Source of the DNA: Crocinitomicaceae bacterium
GTDB lineage: Bacteria; Bacteroidota; Bacteroidia; Flavobacteriales_D; Crocinitomicaceae
DNA: 64,000 nt
Direction: 5' to 3'
NCBI GenBank assembly: GCA_021325675.1
Contig: JAJTCM010000009.1
Location: 1-64,000, forward strand
Below the pieces are notes generated by a model. The model did not search any database. It had not been told where the DNA came from and saw nothing but the letters and a program-made list of their open reading frames with translations. A program made the position numbers and the translations under genes. Below are positions 40,747-49,123 of this stretch, piece after piece. The first letter of the stretch is position 1; each line of letters opens with the position of its first letter.

Positions 40747-41937
40747 CTACGAAATAACCTTCAGTTCCTTACCAACCTTGATGAAAGCTGCAATTGCTTT
40801 ATCGAGATCAGCGATGGAATGTGCTGCGGAAATCTGCGTACGGATCCGTGCCTGGCCTTTAGCTACTACCGGGTAGAAGAAACCGATCGCGTATACGCCT
40901 TCTTTCAGCAATAAATCGGCAAATTTCTGGGAAAGCGCTGCATCGTAAAGCATAATCGGAACAATTGGTGAATCGCCCGGCTTAATGTCGAAACCAGCAG
41001 CAAGAATGCGCTCCTTGAAATATTTCGTATTAGACTCCAGCTTATCGCGCAGCTCAGTCGTTGAGCTCAGGATATCGAAAACTTTGTTGGACGCACCCAC
41101 AATTGCCGGTGACAGGGAATTGGAGAACAAATACGGACGTGAACGCTGGCGCAGGATATCAATGATCTCTTTTTTCCCGGTTGTGTAACCGCCCATTGCA
41201 CCGCCCAAAGCTTTTCCTAACGTTCCGGTAACGATGTCTACACGGTCCATGACATTGTAATATTCCGGCACACCGCGGCCTGTTTTCCCGATAAAGCCAG
41301 CAGAGTGGCATTCATCCGTCATGACAAGTGCATCATATTTATCCGCCAGGTCACAAATTTCATTCATTTTGGCAATATCACCATCCATGGAGAAAACGCC
41401 GTCCGTCACGATAATGCGAAAACGCTGTGCCTGGGATTTTTTCAGTTGTTCTTCGAGGTCAGCCATGTCGCTATGCTTGTAGCGGTAGCGCTGCGCCTTG
41501 CACAAACGTACGCCGTCGATAATTGAAGCGTGGTTAAGCTCATCGGAAATGATCGCATCTTCCTCGCCAAAAAGGGGTTCAAACACCCCTCCGTTAGCGT
41601 CGAAAGCAGCTGCGTAGAGAATTGTATCTTCCGTTCCGTAAAATTTCGCGATTTTCTGCTCCAGCTCTTTGTGAATATCTTGTGTACCGCAGATAAAACG
41701 CACCGACGACATTCCGTACCCGCGTGAATCAAGCGCATCTTTGGCTGCCTGAACAACTTCCGGATGGGAAGACAGGCCGAGGTAATTGTTTGCGCACATG
41801 ATCACAACCTCATCACCGGATTGCACCGTTACTTTGGCTCCCTGCGGTGAAGTGATGATGCGTTCGCGCTTGTAAATCCCGGCTTCATCGATTGCCTTTA
41901 ATTCGTCAGTTAAAAAGTTTTTAATTTTTCCGTACAT
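40747..41937 (-). CDS. kbl: 2-amino-3-ketobutyrate CoA ligase (glycine C-acetyltransferase)
   Basis: Protein of 396 residues, PLP-dependent alpha-oxoamine synthase. Landmarks: [68 protein letters not shown] and the PLP lysine in [14 protein letters not shown] (Lys242, against Lys244 in E. coli Kbl). It cleaves 2-amino-3-ketobutyrate to glycine and acetyl-CoA in threonine catabolism. The strong end-to-end match in length and motifs favours Kbl over BioF or serine palmitoyltransferase. Threonine dehydrogenase is not adjacent. Confidence 0.95.
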   Translation of the reverse strand: MYGKIKNFLTDELKAIDEAGIYKRERIITSPQGAKVTVQSGDEVVIMCANNYLGLSSHPEVVQAAKDALDSRGYGMSSVRFICGTQDIHKELEQKIAKFYGTEDTILYAAAFDANGGVFEPLFGEEDAIISDELNHASIIDGVRLCKAQRYRYKHSDMADLEEQLKKSQAQRFRIIVTDGVFSMDGDIAKMNEICDLADKYDALVMTDECHSAGFIGKTGRGVPEYYNVMDRVDIVTGTLGKALGGAMGGYTTGKKEIIDILRQRSRPYLFSNSLSPAIVGASNKVFDILSSTTELRDKLESNTKYFKERILAAGFDIKPGDSPIVPIMLYDAALSQKFADLLLKEGVYAIGFFYPVVAKGQARIRTQISAAHSIADLDKAIAAFIKVGKELKVIS

Positions 41938-41956
41938 AATTCAAGAATTCTTTTGG

Positions 41957-41964
41957 CAAAAGTA
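41957..41964 (-). promoter_or_regulatory. Promoter -7 box of kbl
   Basis: TACTTTTG on the - strand, 19 bp before the kbl ATG. Confidence 0.6.
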
Positions 41965-42103
41965 ATTTAAAAAACGGAGACCGCGAAGCAGCACCGAAGG
42001 TAATTGAGAATTATTTCCCGCGGAGTGGCGCGGATTTGTTGCGCAGATTCAGATAGATATTCTTTGCCCCTTGTGCCTTGATGTCTTAGTGGCAAAAATA
42101 ATT

Positions 42104-42139
42104 CAAAAAAAAAGCGGCTCACCACTTGGCAAACCGCTT
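42104..42139 (-). terminator. Intrinsic terminator of rplU-rpmA
   Basis: On the - strand AAGCGG (42139-42134) pairs with CCGCTT (42117-42112) around a partly paired loop, followed by a run of eight or more T. It lies 20 bp after the rpmA stop. Confidence 0.85.
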
Positions 42140-42159
42140 CTTGAAAAAGTATGTTTTTC

Positions 42160-42429
42160 TTATGCTTCTGTTGTCTCGAATGGAGCTACAGATACAAATG
42201 AACGATTATCTTTTTTCTTACGGAATTCTACAACTCCGTCAGTTAATGCAAACAAGGTATGGTCTTTACCAATTCCTACGTTTGTACCCGGGTGATGCTG
42301 TGTTCCACGCTGGCGAACGATGATGTTACCTGCAATTGCAGCCTGACCACCGAAAATCTTAACACCTAAGCGCTTGCTTGCTGATTCACGACCGTTTTTC
42401 GAACTACCGACTCCTTTTTTGTGTGCCAT
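42160..42429 (-). CDS. rpmA: 50S ribosomal protein L27
   Basis: Protein of 89 residues, near normal length. It begins [20 protein letters not shown], followed by [20 protein letters not shown] and [20 protein letters not shown]. The N-terminal tail reaches the peptidyl-transferase centre. There is no Staphylococcus-type N-terminal cleavage extension. It lies 51 bp downstream of rplU in one operon. Confidence 0.98.
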   Translation of the reverse strand: MAHKKGVGSSKNGRESASKRLGVKIFGGQAAIAGNIIVRQRGTQHHPGTNVGIGKDHTLFALTDGVVEFRKKKDNRSFVSVAPFETTEA

Positions 42430-42480
42430 TGTCTTTTATTTTTACATCCTTCCTGCCGGGGCGAAGAAGGAAAAGTTTAT

Positions 42481-42792
42481 TTACGCTTTAATACCAGAAA
42501 TCTGGATAGCTGTGAAAGACTGACGGTGACCGTTTTTCTTTCTGTATCCTTTTCTTCTTTTCTTACGGAAGATGATCACTTTGTCACCTTTAACGTGCTC
42601 AGTTACAGTTGCTGTAACTAAAGCTCCTTCTATAGCCGGGGCGCCTAAGGTGATTTTCCCACCGTTGTCTACTAAAAGCACTTTGTCAAATTCTACTTTG
42701 GCTCCTGCTTCAGCATCCAATCTGTGAACAAAAATCTTTTGGTCTTTTTGCACTTTAAACTGCTGCCCTGCTATCTCTACAATTGCGTACAT
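42481..42792 (-). CDS. rplU: 50S ribosomal protein L21
   Basis: Protein of 103 residues, full length. It begins [18 protein letters not shown] and ends with the basic [20 protein letters not shown] motif of L21, which binds 23S rRNA domain VI. First gene of the rplU-rpmA operon. Confidence 0.98.
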   Translation of the reverse strand: MYAIVEIAGQQFKVQKDQKIFVHRLDAEAGAKVEFDKVLLVDNGGKITLGAPAIEGALVTATVTEHVKGDKVIIFRKKRRKGYRKKNGHRQSFTAIQISGIKA

Positions 42793-42831
42793 ATAGCTTT
42801 TTATTTTAAATTATTTCAATAAATCGAGGGG

Positions 42832-42839
42832 CAAAGATA
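42832..42839 (-). promoter_or_regulatory. Promoter -7 box of rplU-rpmA
   Basis: TATCTTTG on the - strand, 39 bp before the rplU ATG, with CTTG about 18 bp further upstream as a possible -33 box. Confidence 0.65.
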
Positions 42840-42933
42840 CTAAAAAATTCTTTTAAACAAGGCTTTTTTCATAAAATTTCATTGGATCAGGGCTTTTTAG
42901 ATCGTAAGAAGGCCACAAGCAGAAGCGTAGCAC

Positions 42934-43344
42934 TCATTTTTCTATGAGACTTAGCCAGGTACGAATGACTGCGTGCAGTTGCTTTTCTTTGTTTTTCACA
43001 TCTTCTAAATCCCGGAAAACCGCTAGCCGGCGGCCATCTGTGTAATCACCAGTCAGCAAGCCGGAAGCATCGTTTACCTTATCTCCGGTAGGGAAAACCA
43101 GCATGATCCGCCCTTTGACCAGGTTGAAAACGATCATATCCCGCTTGTATTCTTTCGGATCAAAGCCGGCCATTTCGCCGGTATAATAAAAGCTCGGGCT
43201 ATTCCATTTGATCCGCTCGCCGATTTCAGGGTCAACACTTAAAATTGACTTGCGCAGGTATTCAACTATTGGCTGCAAGGCCGCGTCAAGCTTCGCAATG
43301 TGGGCGGTGACTTGTTCTTCGTCTGTTAATATCGTTTTTGCCAT
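42934..43344 (-). CDS. DUF1801 domain protein
   Basis: Protein of 136 residues, cytoplasmic. Landmarks: YLRKSILSVDPEIGERIKWNSPSFYYTGEM (around residues 28-57), MIVFNLVKGRIMLVFPTG and YTDGRRLAVFRDLED. The fold is that of YdhG/YdeI-like proteins related to the SCP-like helix-grip superfamily; relatives have been linked to iron or stress responses, but the function is unknown. Confidence 0.9.
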   Translation of the reverse strand: MAKTILTDEEQVTAHIAKLDAALQPIVEYLRKSILSVDPEIGERIKWNSPSFYYTGEMAGFDPKEYKRDMIVFNLVKGRIMLVFPTGDKVNDASGLLTGDYTDGRRLAVFRDLEDVKNKEKQLHAVIRTWLSLIEK

Positions 43345-43345
43345 G

Positions 43346-43402
43346 TTTAATGTGATAATGAGTTAATGTGATTAATATGCTAATATAGATAATGTGCTAA
43401 TT
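43346..43402. repeat. Tandem TAATGTG/TAAT word repeat
   Basis: The words TAATGTGATAAT, TTAATGTGATTAATATGCTAAT and TAATGTGCTAAT follow each other in the gap between DUF1801 and the HhH gene. The 12-mer TAATGTGCTAAT at 43390-43401 also occurs at 51602-51613. Confidence 0.65.
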
Positions 43403-43682
43403 ATTGCCGGAATGATAAGTTTTGAGCTGCGAGAGCCTCCTGTAATTTTGGAAGTGCGGCCTTACCGAAACCATGTAATTTCAACAATTCTTTTTCCGTC
43501 CAGCGCGACAAATCTTCCAGGGTTTTAATTCCCGCTGCTTCCAAAGCACGTCTTGCCGGCGCTGAAACTTCAGACAGAAAGCCGTTTCCTGGTTTCGTTT
43601 CTGCTTCACACTGCGGACATACCGGGCAATCGCTTGATTTATAAAACCGGTGGCCTTTTGGACAAGTTTTGAGTTGTTTCAT
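43401..43682 (-). CDS. Zinc-ribbon plus helix-hairpin-helix (RNAP alpha-CTD-like) protein
   Basis: Protein of 93 residues. The N-terminus has a small zinc-ribbon, TCPKGHRFYKSSDCPVCPQCE, with up to four Cys ligands. Residues ~40-90 form a helix-hairpin-helix of the RNA polymerase alpha C-terminal type: APARRALEAAGIKTLEDLS...ELLKLHGFGKAALPKLQEAL. Such proteins are common in Bacteroidota. DNA binding is likely from the fold; no regulatory role is established. Confidence 0.9.
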   Translation of the reverse strand: MKQLKTCPKGHRFYKSSDCPVCPQCEAETKPGNGFLSEVSAPARRALEAAGIKTLEDLSRWTEKELLKLHGFGKAALPKLQEALAAQNLSFRQ

Positions 43683-43734
43683 ATTTAATTGGAAACTATG
43701 GAATTATAAAAAGTAATGGGAAAACTATTCATCT

Positions 43735-44499
43735 TTAAATTTCAAACTCCTGCCCATCATACGCCGGCCAAACGTTCTCCGGTAATTTTTGCTCAATTTC
43801 GCTGTGTTTGCCGAAATAATGGGAAATATGGGTCAGGTAAGCCTTTTTAGGCTGGATATCTTCGATAAAGGCGAGGGCTTCTTCGAGGTTAAAGTGGGAA
43901 ATATGCGGGAACTCGTGCAGGCAATTTATAACCAGGATGTCGCAGCCCCGGATTTTTTTGCGTTCGTCTTCGGAAACGGTTTTCGCATCGGTGATGTACA
44001 CAAAATCCCTGATCCGGAAGCCGAGCACCGGCATTTTATAATGTAAAACGCGAATTGGGGTCACTGCTGTACCGTCAGGTAATTTAAACGGGGTTCCGTC
44101 CAGCAAATTGACGTTCAGCTTGGGAATCCCGGGATACGTTTCATTAAAAAAGACGTAATGGAATTCACGCTTAAGGGCAATGTCAACCTCTATGGTGCAG
44201 TAGATTTCCATCGGGCGCTTTTCCTTGTGGTTGAAGGCCCGTACATCATCCAGCCCGGCCAGGTGGTCTTTGTGTTCATGGGTAAACAAAACGCCGTTCA
44301 AGCTTTTGACATTTGCGCGGAGCATTTGCTGCCTGAAATCCGGTCCGGCGTCGATCACGTAATTCTCCGTTCCTGTTTCGATCAGTACGGAGCAGCGCAA
44401 GCGGTTATCGCGGGGATCAGCAGATGTACATACCTCGCAATCGCAGGCAATGACAGGCACCCCCTGTGAAGTTCCGGTACCTAAAAGCGTAATTTTCAC
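43735..44499 (-). CDS. MBL-fold hydrolase, PhnP-like
   Basis: Protein of 254 residues. The metallo-beta-lactamase motif HxHxDH is FTHEHKDHLAGLDD (~residues 72-85). The N-terminus LLGTGTSQGVPVIACDCEVC carries the Cys-containing loop seen in PhnP-type phosphodiesterases (5-phosphoribosyl 1,2-cyclic phosphate). Later ligands: YITDAKT and LTHISHYFGKH. No phosphonate genes are nearby, so a general cyclic phosphodiesterase role is possible. Confidence 0.9.
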   Translation of the reverse strand: MKITLLGTGTSQGVPVIACDCEVCTSADPRDNRLRCSVLIETGTENYVIDAGPDFRQQMLRANVKSLNGVLFTHEHKDHLAGLDDVRAFNHKEKRPMEIYCTIEVDIALKREFHYVFFNETYPGIPKLNVNLLDGTPFKLPDGTAVTPIRVLHYKMPVLGFRIRDFVYITDAKTVSEDERKKIRGCDILVINCLHEFPHISHFNLEEALAFIEDIQPKKAYLTHISHYFGKHSEIEQKLPENVWPAYDGQEFEI

Positions 44500-44518
44500 G
44501 GCTGTTGGTTTTGATCTT

Positions 44519-44526
44519 CAAAAGTA
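44519..44526 (-). promoter_or_regulatory. Promoter -7 box of MBL gene
   Basis: TACTTTTG on the - strand, 19 bp before the ATG at 44499. Confidence 0.6.
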
Positions 44527-44542
44527 AGCAGAAATCCCGGAA

Positions 44543-44941
44543 TCAGATCTTCTGACGGATTAACTTGACGATAAGGAGGGCCCAGGAAATGATAAGCAGT
44601 AAACCTCCCAAAGGTGTAACTGGCCCCAGGATTTTGGAAATATCTATTCCCATCAGCGTGTTTGTTGCCAAAAGGTAAATTGATCCCGAAAACAGGATCA
44701 CACCAAGGAGCATCAGGCGAAAAACCCAGGTAAGCGAAAAGCTCAGGTAAGGAAAAAGCAAGCCGAGGAATAAAAAGCCAAAACCATGGTAAACCTGGTA
44801 ACGAACCCCTACCTCAAAGGTCATAATTTTTTCCTGTGTGATTTTCCCTTCAAGCCCGTGAGCCCCGAAAGCTCCAAGCACGATCCCTGTTAAAAGTAAA
44901 ACTGCACCTAAAATAAAGGCATTTTTCTGAAATTTGCTCAT
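44543..44941 (-). CDS. DUF423 membrane protein
   Basis: Protein of 132 residues starting at 44941 (MSKFQKNAFILGAVLL); the frame is open upstream into the transglycosylase gene but that part is shadow. Four hydrophobic helices with the DUF423 (YgdD-like) motif GAFGAHGLEGKI and LGPVTPLGGLLLIISWALL. Function unknown. The ATG lies one base after the transglycosylase stop, so the two form an operon. Confidence 0.92.
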   Translation of the reverse strand: MSKFQKNAFILGAVLLLTGIVLGAFGAHGLEGKITQEKIMTFEVGVRYQVYHGFGFLFLGLLFPYLSFSLTWVFRLMLLGVILFSGSIYLLATNTLMGIDISKILGPVTPLGGLLLIISWALLIVKLIRQKI

Positions 44942-44942
44942 A

Positions 44943-46376
44943 TTAACGATAAACTGATTTGTAAGACTGGTAGCGTTCGTAGACCGTATTGACATAATTT
45001 GCCGTATGTGCGCCCCGCATGGCGCCGTTTTGAACCACATCATCGCGGTAAAATTCGCTTTTCGAAAGGTTGCGCACCATCGTTTCTACATTATCGTCCC
45101 ACAACTTGGGATTCAGCCCGTGTTTCAGGGCCAGGCGCTGAGCATCTTTGATGTGGCTCAAACCTGCATTGTAAGACGCAAGCGCAAACTTATACCGCTG
45201 GCGCTTGTCTGCCACTTCCGGCCAGTTTTGATAATCGCGATGGAGCTTTTTCATTCCCCCGGCAATCTGAACGTCCGGCGGTGAATTGGGATATACGCCA
45301 AACTTCGGCCCTACTTCAGGCATGAACTGCATCATTCCGTAAGCGCCGCCAAAGCCTGTAACCGTTGGGTTAAACTTGGATTCCTGGTAAGCCACGGAAG
45401 CGATTAATTGCCAGTCCCAGCCGTATTTTGCCGCTTCAGCTTTAAAGTAAAAATCATATTTGCTCAACTGTCCGCCCTTTAGGCTGGAAAATTCGCTTTG
45501 GGACTTGCTTGTCAGCTCGGCCAACTCAAAATATTTATGCTTCATGTAATTGAAAGAAGCATTCGACATGTATTTGCCAAGCCATTGGTTCAGGCGCGCT
45601 TTCAGCAAAGGCGAGGTTTTCCGGATAGCAAAGCCGATCCGTTGGCGTACACTGATTTCCAGGTCGATATCAATGTTGTCAAAAAAGCGGCGGTTCACCT
45701 GGGCAATGTTCTTTTCCACCACCGTATAATCGATTTTACCTTCGGAAACCTGTTCGATCAGGTCTTCGCCGGAAACTTCACCGGTTTCACCCTGGATCAG
45801 GATCGTATCACCGATTTCTTCCTGTAAATGCAGCAATCGCTGGTAATAACTGGATTCATTCCAGACATAGATTTTCTTGCGGGCAAGCTGGATCGGGTCA
45901 ACGAGGATTTTTTTGCGGATTTCTTCCTTGCTCATGGATTCCCAGCCATCGGGCTTGCGCTGGATCAGTACCTGGCTTGTGCGGATAAATGGTATGGAAA
46001 AATCGATTTCTTCCTTGCGCTCTTTGGTAATCGTATAATTACAGGCAACGATATCTCCCTCGCCTTCATTCAGCAAGCGGTTGATTTCATCGAGGTTGTC
46101 TACGGTTTTCACTTCCAGGTCGACGCCGATTTCTTCCGCGAACTCACGTAAAATCTCATATTCGAAGCCCATTTTTTTCCCCCGGTAAATGAAATACGAA
46201 GTCGAGCTGTTTTCAGCCAGTACAACGATTTTTCCCCGCTTCAGGATTTGTGGTAAATCCAGGCCTTCTACTGCGATGGTTTTTTCTTTGATCCCCCGCC
46301 CGGACGAGCAGGAATTTCCGACACACAGTAGTAGAAATAAAGCGATGATTAGACGATATTTAAAAAATATTCTCAA
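44943..46376 (-). CDS. mltF: Membrane-bound lytic murein transglycosylase F-like lipoprotein
   Basis: Protein of 477 residues if started at the TTG at 46376; another TTG at 46403 adds nine codons and no ATG is available. The start choice rests on a compact signal (FFKYRLIIALFLLLCVGNSC, lipobox-like NSC) and a TACTTTTC box at 46390-46397. Residues ~35-270 are an SBP_bac_3 solute-binding domain (GKIVVLAENSSTSYFIYRG...EGDIVACNYTITKERKEE). Residues ~300-440 are an SLT domain with the catalytic Glu in AYQESKFNPTVTG, then YGMMQFMPEVG and ASYNAGLSHIKDA. MltF cleaves peptidoglycan to anhydromuropeptides at the outer-membrane inner face. Confidence 0.9.
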   Translation of the reverse strand: MRIFFKYRLIIALFLLLCVGNSCSSGRGIKEKTIAVEGLDLPQILKRGKIVVLAENSSTSYFIYRGKKMGFEYEILREFAEEIGVDLEVKTVDNLDEINRLLNEGEGDIVACNYTITKERKEEIDFSIPFIRTSQVLIQRKPDGWESMSKEEIRKKILVDPIQLARKKIYVWNESSYYQRLLHLQEEIGDTILIQGETGEVSGEDLIEQVSEGKIDYTVVEKNIAQVNRRFFDNIDIDLEISVRQRIGFAIRKTSPLLKARLNQWLGKYMSNASFNYMKHKYFELAELTSKSQSEFSSLKGGQLSKYDFYFKAEAAKYGWDWQLIASVAYQESKFNPTVTGFGGAYGMMQFMPEVGPKFGVYPNSPPDVQIAGGMKKLHRDYQNWPEVADKRQRYKFALASYNAGLSHIKDAQRLALKHGLNPKLWDDNVETMVRNLSKSEFYRDDVVQNGAMRGAHTANYVNTVYERYQSYKSVYR

Positions 46377-46412
46377 TACTTTTAACCTTGAAAAGTAAAG
46401 CAAGATACTACT

Positions 46413-46994
46413 TTATTTTGAAAGATCAACATTAAATTTTTGGATCGCCGCCTCCATATACTGTTCAAAAGCCTGGCTTACAGCGGATTCATGTTTCAGA
46501 AAGACCTCCTTCCCGTTCCTCAGGCTGTTTTCGAAGGAAATACGTGAGGAAACCCCGCGGCACATCTTATCCAGGCCGTCCAACAGATGATAATGACCGA
46601 TCCAGTTCATCTCAATCATCCGGGAAACCATGTATTTGAATTCCTCTGTATACAAAGGCTGATCGAGCCGGATACCGGAATAAAAACGGTCCAGGAAAAC
46701 CGAAAGCTTTTCATGATGATAGCGTTCCCAGTTTTTAGCCAGCAAATGATCAAAAAACAAATCTATGGCAATCGAGGAAACCTTGGGCATATCTCCGCGC
46801 ATTAGCTGCTGCAGCTCCCCGACTTTCGGAAAGCGGTCGATAAAATCATCTATGCGCCGGTGCAGGTAAATCCCCTGACGGATCTCTTCCGGGAAATGCG
46901 ATAAATCCTTTCCTTTGACAAAATCCCCGAACAGGTTATTCAACATGAGGGTTGTGTCGTTGTTCGAGAAATACAAATGTCCGAGGTAATTCAT
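46413..46994 (-). CDS. Acyl carrier protein phosphodiesterase-like (AcpH, DUF479)
   Basis: Protein of 193 residues from the ATG at 46994 (MNYLGHLYFSNND); the open frame upstream is AT-rich repeat sequence. Landmarks: NYLGHLYFS, LMLNNLFGDFVKG, IRQGIYLHRRIDDFIDRFP and DLFFDHLLAKNWERY, with the conserved His/Asp residues of the HD-like AcpH family. AcpH removes phosphopantetheine from holo-ACP in E. coli; the exact substrate here is inferred only from family. Confidence 0.9.
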   Translation of the reverse strand: MNYLGHLYFSNNDTTLMLNNLFGDFVKGKDLSHFPEEIRQGIYLHRRIDDFIDRFPKVGELQQLMRGDMPKVSSIAIDLFFDHLLAKNWERYHHEKLSVFLDRFYSGIRLDQPLYTEEFKYMVSRMIEMNWIGHYHLLDGLDKMCRGVSSRISFENSLRNGKEVFLKHESAVSQAFEQYMEAAIQKFNVDLSK

Positions 46995-46998
46995 TTTA

Positions 46999-47006
46999 CA
47001 ATAATA
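46999..47006 (-). promoter_or_regulatory. Possible -7 box, leaderless spacing
   Basis: TATTATTG on the - strand (one change from TAnnTTTG) ends 4 bp before the ATG at 46994. Confidence 0.45.
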
Positions 47007-47096
47007 CGAAAATTGGGTGGAAAATTGAGAATTGAAATTGGAGAATGAAATCCTGATAATTTCCATTCCTCACTTTCCATTTTCCATTCAAAATGC

Positions 47097-47104
47097 TAAT
47101 TTTG
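47097..47104 (+). promoter_or_regulatory. Promoter -7 box, leaderless spacing
   Basis: TAATTTTG ends 5 bp before the cyclophilin ATG at 47110; TTTC 19 bp upstream may serve as -33. This fixes the cyclophilin start downstream of in-frame codons from 47032. Confidence 0.6.
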
Positions 47105-47109
47105 CACTT

Positions 47110-47562
47110 ATGGAAGCAATTATCAAAACAAATAAAGGAGAAATGCGTGTTACTTTCTACGAGAAAGATGCACCGAACACTGTCGCTAATTTTGTGAAAC
47201 TGGCGAAATCAGGATATTACAACGGCTTGAAATGGCACCGCGTGCTGCCGGATTTCGTAATCCAGGGTGGTTGTCCGAATACACGCGAAGGCGAAAAAGG
47301 CATGCCGGGCACAGGCGGACCTGGTTACAAAATCGATTGTGAGCTGACGGGAGATAACCAATACCACGACCGCGGGGTTTTATCCATGGCGCATGCCGGA
47401 AGAAACACCGGTGGATCGCAGTTTTTTGTTTGTCATTCAAGAAACAACACTTCCCACCTGGACCGCAATCATACGTGCTTTGGTAAAGTTACTGAAGGCC
47501 TGGATGTGATTGATGATATCCGCGAAGGGGATTCTATCGATTCTATTGAAGTGATCGATTAA
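47110..47562 (+). CDS. Cyclophilin-type peptidyl-prolyl isomerase
   Basis: Protein of 150 residues, cytoplasmic, no signal peptide. The start at 47110 gives [18 protein letters not shown], the usual beginning of bacterial PpiB-type enzymes. Landmarks: [53 protein letters not shown] and [15 protein letters not shown]. The active-site His, Arg and Gln are present in 'WHRV' and 'GSQFFV'. A strong terminator follows. Confidence 0.96.
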   Translation: MEAIIKTNKGEMRVTFYEKDAPNTVANFVKLAKSGYYNGLKWHRVLPDFVIQGGCPNTREGEKGMPGTGGPGYKIDCELTGDNQYHDRGVLSMAHAGRNTGGSQFFVCHSRNNTSHLDRNHTCFGKVTEGLDVIDDIREGDSIDSIEVID

Positions 47563-47586
47563 TACTTAAACGATTTTATTTAAGTA

Positions 47587-47614
47587 AAAGCTTCGGGATT
47601 CCGGGGCTTTTTTT
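47587..47614 (+). terminator. Intrinsic terminator of the cyclophilin gene
   Basis: A 10-bp stem AAAGCTTCGG / CCGGGGCTTT (two G-U pairs) with a GATT loop and a run of seven T. Confidence 0.93.
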
Positions 47615-47672
47615 ATAACTATAAGGATCGGACAATTCGTAGATTAGAAAATAGAGCCCCCCAATCAGGCAG

Positions 47673-47814
47673 GCCACGAATGCACGAATTTCAATTCAAG
47701 GAGTCATTAAGCAATCGGATTATGTATTACACGAAAACAATTACCCAGCAATTATTTGTGAAATGCCCGGTAAGTAAAGAATATAAATCCAATATATAAT
47801 TCGTGCATTCGGGC
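47673..47814. repeat. 142-bp intergenic inverted-repeat element (CGAATGCACGAATT type)
   Basis: GCCACGAATGCACGAATT (47673-47690) is inverted as AATTCGTGCATTCGGGC (47798-47814), identical except for one extra base and forming a 14-bp perfect core. The ~107-bp interior is AT-rich and has no ORF. It occupies the gap between the convergent cyclophilin and GDPD genes. Confidence 0.75.
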
Positions 47815-47828
47815 TAACGTTTTTTCAG

Positions 47829-48644
47829 CTATTTTAAAGCTTTAGAAAGATATGCGACTTTGTCCGTTTCAATGATATCGACATTTTTCAGGATCGCTTC
47901 CCGGTTTTCTTTTTTACTGTGGGTATTCCAGGTAACGATCAGTAAACCGTTTTGATGCGCCAGGCCTACTTGTTCTTTGGTTACGCTTCGTGTAGAAATT
48001 GTAATGCCTGAATACTGGTGTTTTACGCAGGATTCAAGGCCGGATTCAAAAGACGCCGGGTAATAAAACAGGCGGTAATCCGGTTTTTCGGCCTTTATCA
48101 TATTCAAAAAAACGGTATCCTGGGACTCGATCATAATTTTAGCCGGATCGGTATGACTTTCTATTAAGCTAATCAACGCGTTTTTATAGCTATCAAAATA
48201 CGCCGTATAATCGCCGTGGGAATATAGTTTCACATCGAAGGAGAAAATATATTTCTTAGCATCCAGTGAAGCAAAAAGCTCGTCCAGGCGAATAATGTCG
48301 TATTGCACATGCGGTGTGACGATGTATTTTGCAGCGTGGATTTCAGCCCAGGTAACATCATTTACAAAGCCCGACAGGTTGGTTTTAGAATCCAGCTTTT
48401 CATCGTGAAACGCAACCAGAACACCGTCTTTCGTCATCTGCACATCCATTTCTGTGCCATCCATGTCGTAGCTCAGGCATTTTTTGATGCTCTCCGCCGT
48501 GTTCATCGGGTAGGTATCGCCTACACCCATTCCGCCATGCCCTAATTTGTCAATCGTTCCGCCGTTCAGGTTTTCTATCTCGTATTCCTGCTTCATACAG
48601 GAAAGCAAAACAGCAAACAGGCCAAAAAACACGCTCTTTTTCAT
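47829..48644 (-). CDS. Glycerophosphodiester phosphodiesterase, lipoprotein
   Basis: Protein of 271 residues. The N-terminus MKKSVFFGLFAVLLSC ends in a lipobox-like LLSC, so it should be lipid-anchored. GDPD landmarks: LGHGGMGVGDTYPMNT, GTEMDVQMTKDGVLVAFHDEKL with the Glu/Asp metal ligands and catalytic His. The usual HRG motif is HGG here. It hydrolyses glycerophosphodiesters to glycerol-3-phosphate and an alcohol by family. It overlaps the upstream OMP gene by 4 bp. Confidence 0.93.
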   Translation of the reverse strand: MKKSVFFGLFAVLLSCMKQEYEIENLNGGTIDKLGHGGMGVGDTYPMNTAESIKKCLSYDMDGTEMDVQMTKDGVLVAFHDEKLDSKTNLSGFVNDVTWAEIHAAKYIVTPHVQYDIIRLDELFASLDAKKYIFSFDVKLYSHGDYTAYFDSYKNALISLIESHTDPAKIMIESQDTVFLNMIKAEKPDYRLFYYPASFESGLESCVKHQYSGITISTRSVTKEQVGLAHQNGLLIVTWNTHSKKENREAILKNVDIIETDKVAYLSKALK

Positions 48645-49123
48645 AATCTTTTCCCGATTGCAAGCCCAAACCAGGGCCTGAAGCTTTTGTTTGTTTCATA
48701 CATCGGCGTAAAAGCCAGGCGGTAAAAAAAATGTTTGGCGGTCGTGTACCGATAACCCAGCATGAAATTCGCCGAAAGCAAAAAAGCGCGCTGCTTTTCC
48801 ATTTGCTTCAAAACCGGAAAGGACGAAAACGAAGGCCCAACCCCTAATTCTGCCTGGTGTTTTTTGCCGTAACGCAGTGAAAAAGTAAGCGGCACGATCA
48901 ATTCGGGGTTAAAGCGCCTTTCGAAATCCATCAGCTTATACATGGAAAGTCCGAGACGGCCGCTCATCGTCCATTTTTCGTATGAAAGAAAATCAAGCTC
49001 GCCATTCAGTGAACCGTAACCTCCTGCCCCGCCGGCTTCTATAAAGAGCGAAACACGGCTGCTGTCCTGGGCTTCCAGCTTGCACACACAAGCGCATAGT
49101 ATGAACAGTAACACATATTTCAT
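48641..49123 (-). CDS. Small outer-membrane beta-barrel-like protein
   Basis: Protein of 160 residues with a signal peptide (1-18, CKLEAQ). The rest alternates hydrophobic and polar residues in strand-like runs (FSLRYGKKHQAELGVGPSF, FMLGYRYTTAKHFFYRLAF) and ends with an aromatic/basic strand (WFGLAIGKRL), which suggests an outer-membrane barrel of about eight strands. No family named. It is translationally coupled on both sides: 1-bp overlap with dinB and 4-bp overlap with GDPD. Confidence 0.75.
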   Translation of the reverse strand: MKYVLLFILCACVCKLEAQDSSRVSLFIEAGGAGGYGSLNGELDFLSYEKWTMSGRLGLSMYKLMDFERRFNPELIVPLTFSLRYGKKHQAELGVGPSFSSFPVLKQMEKQRAFLLSANFMLGYRYTTAKHFFYRLAFTPMYETNKSFRPWFGLAIGKRL

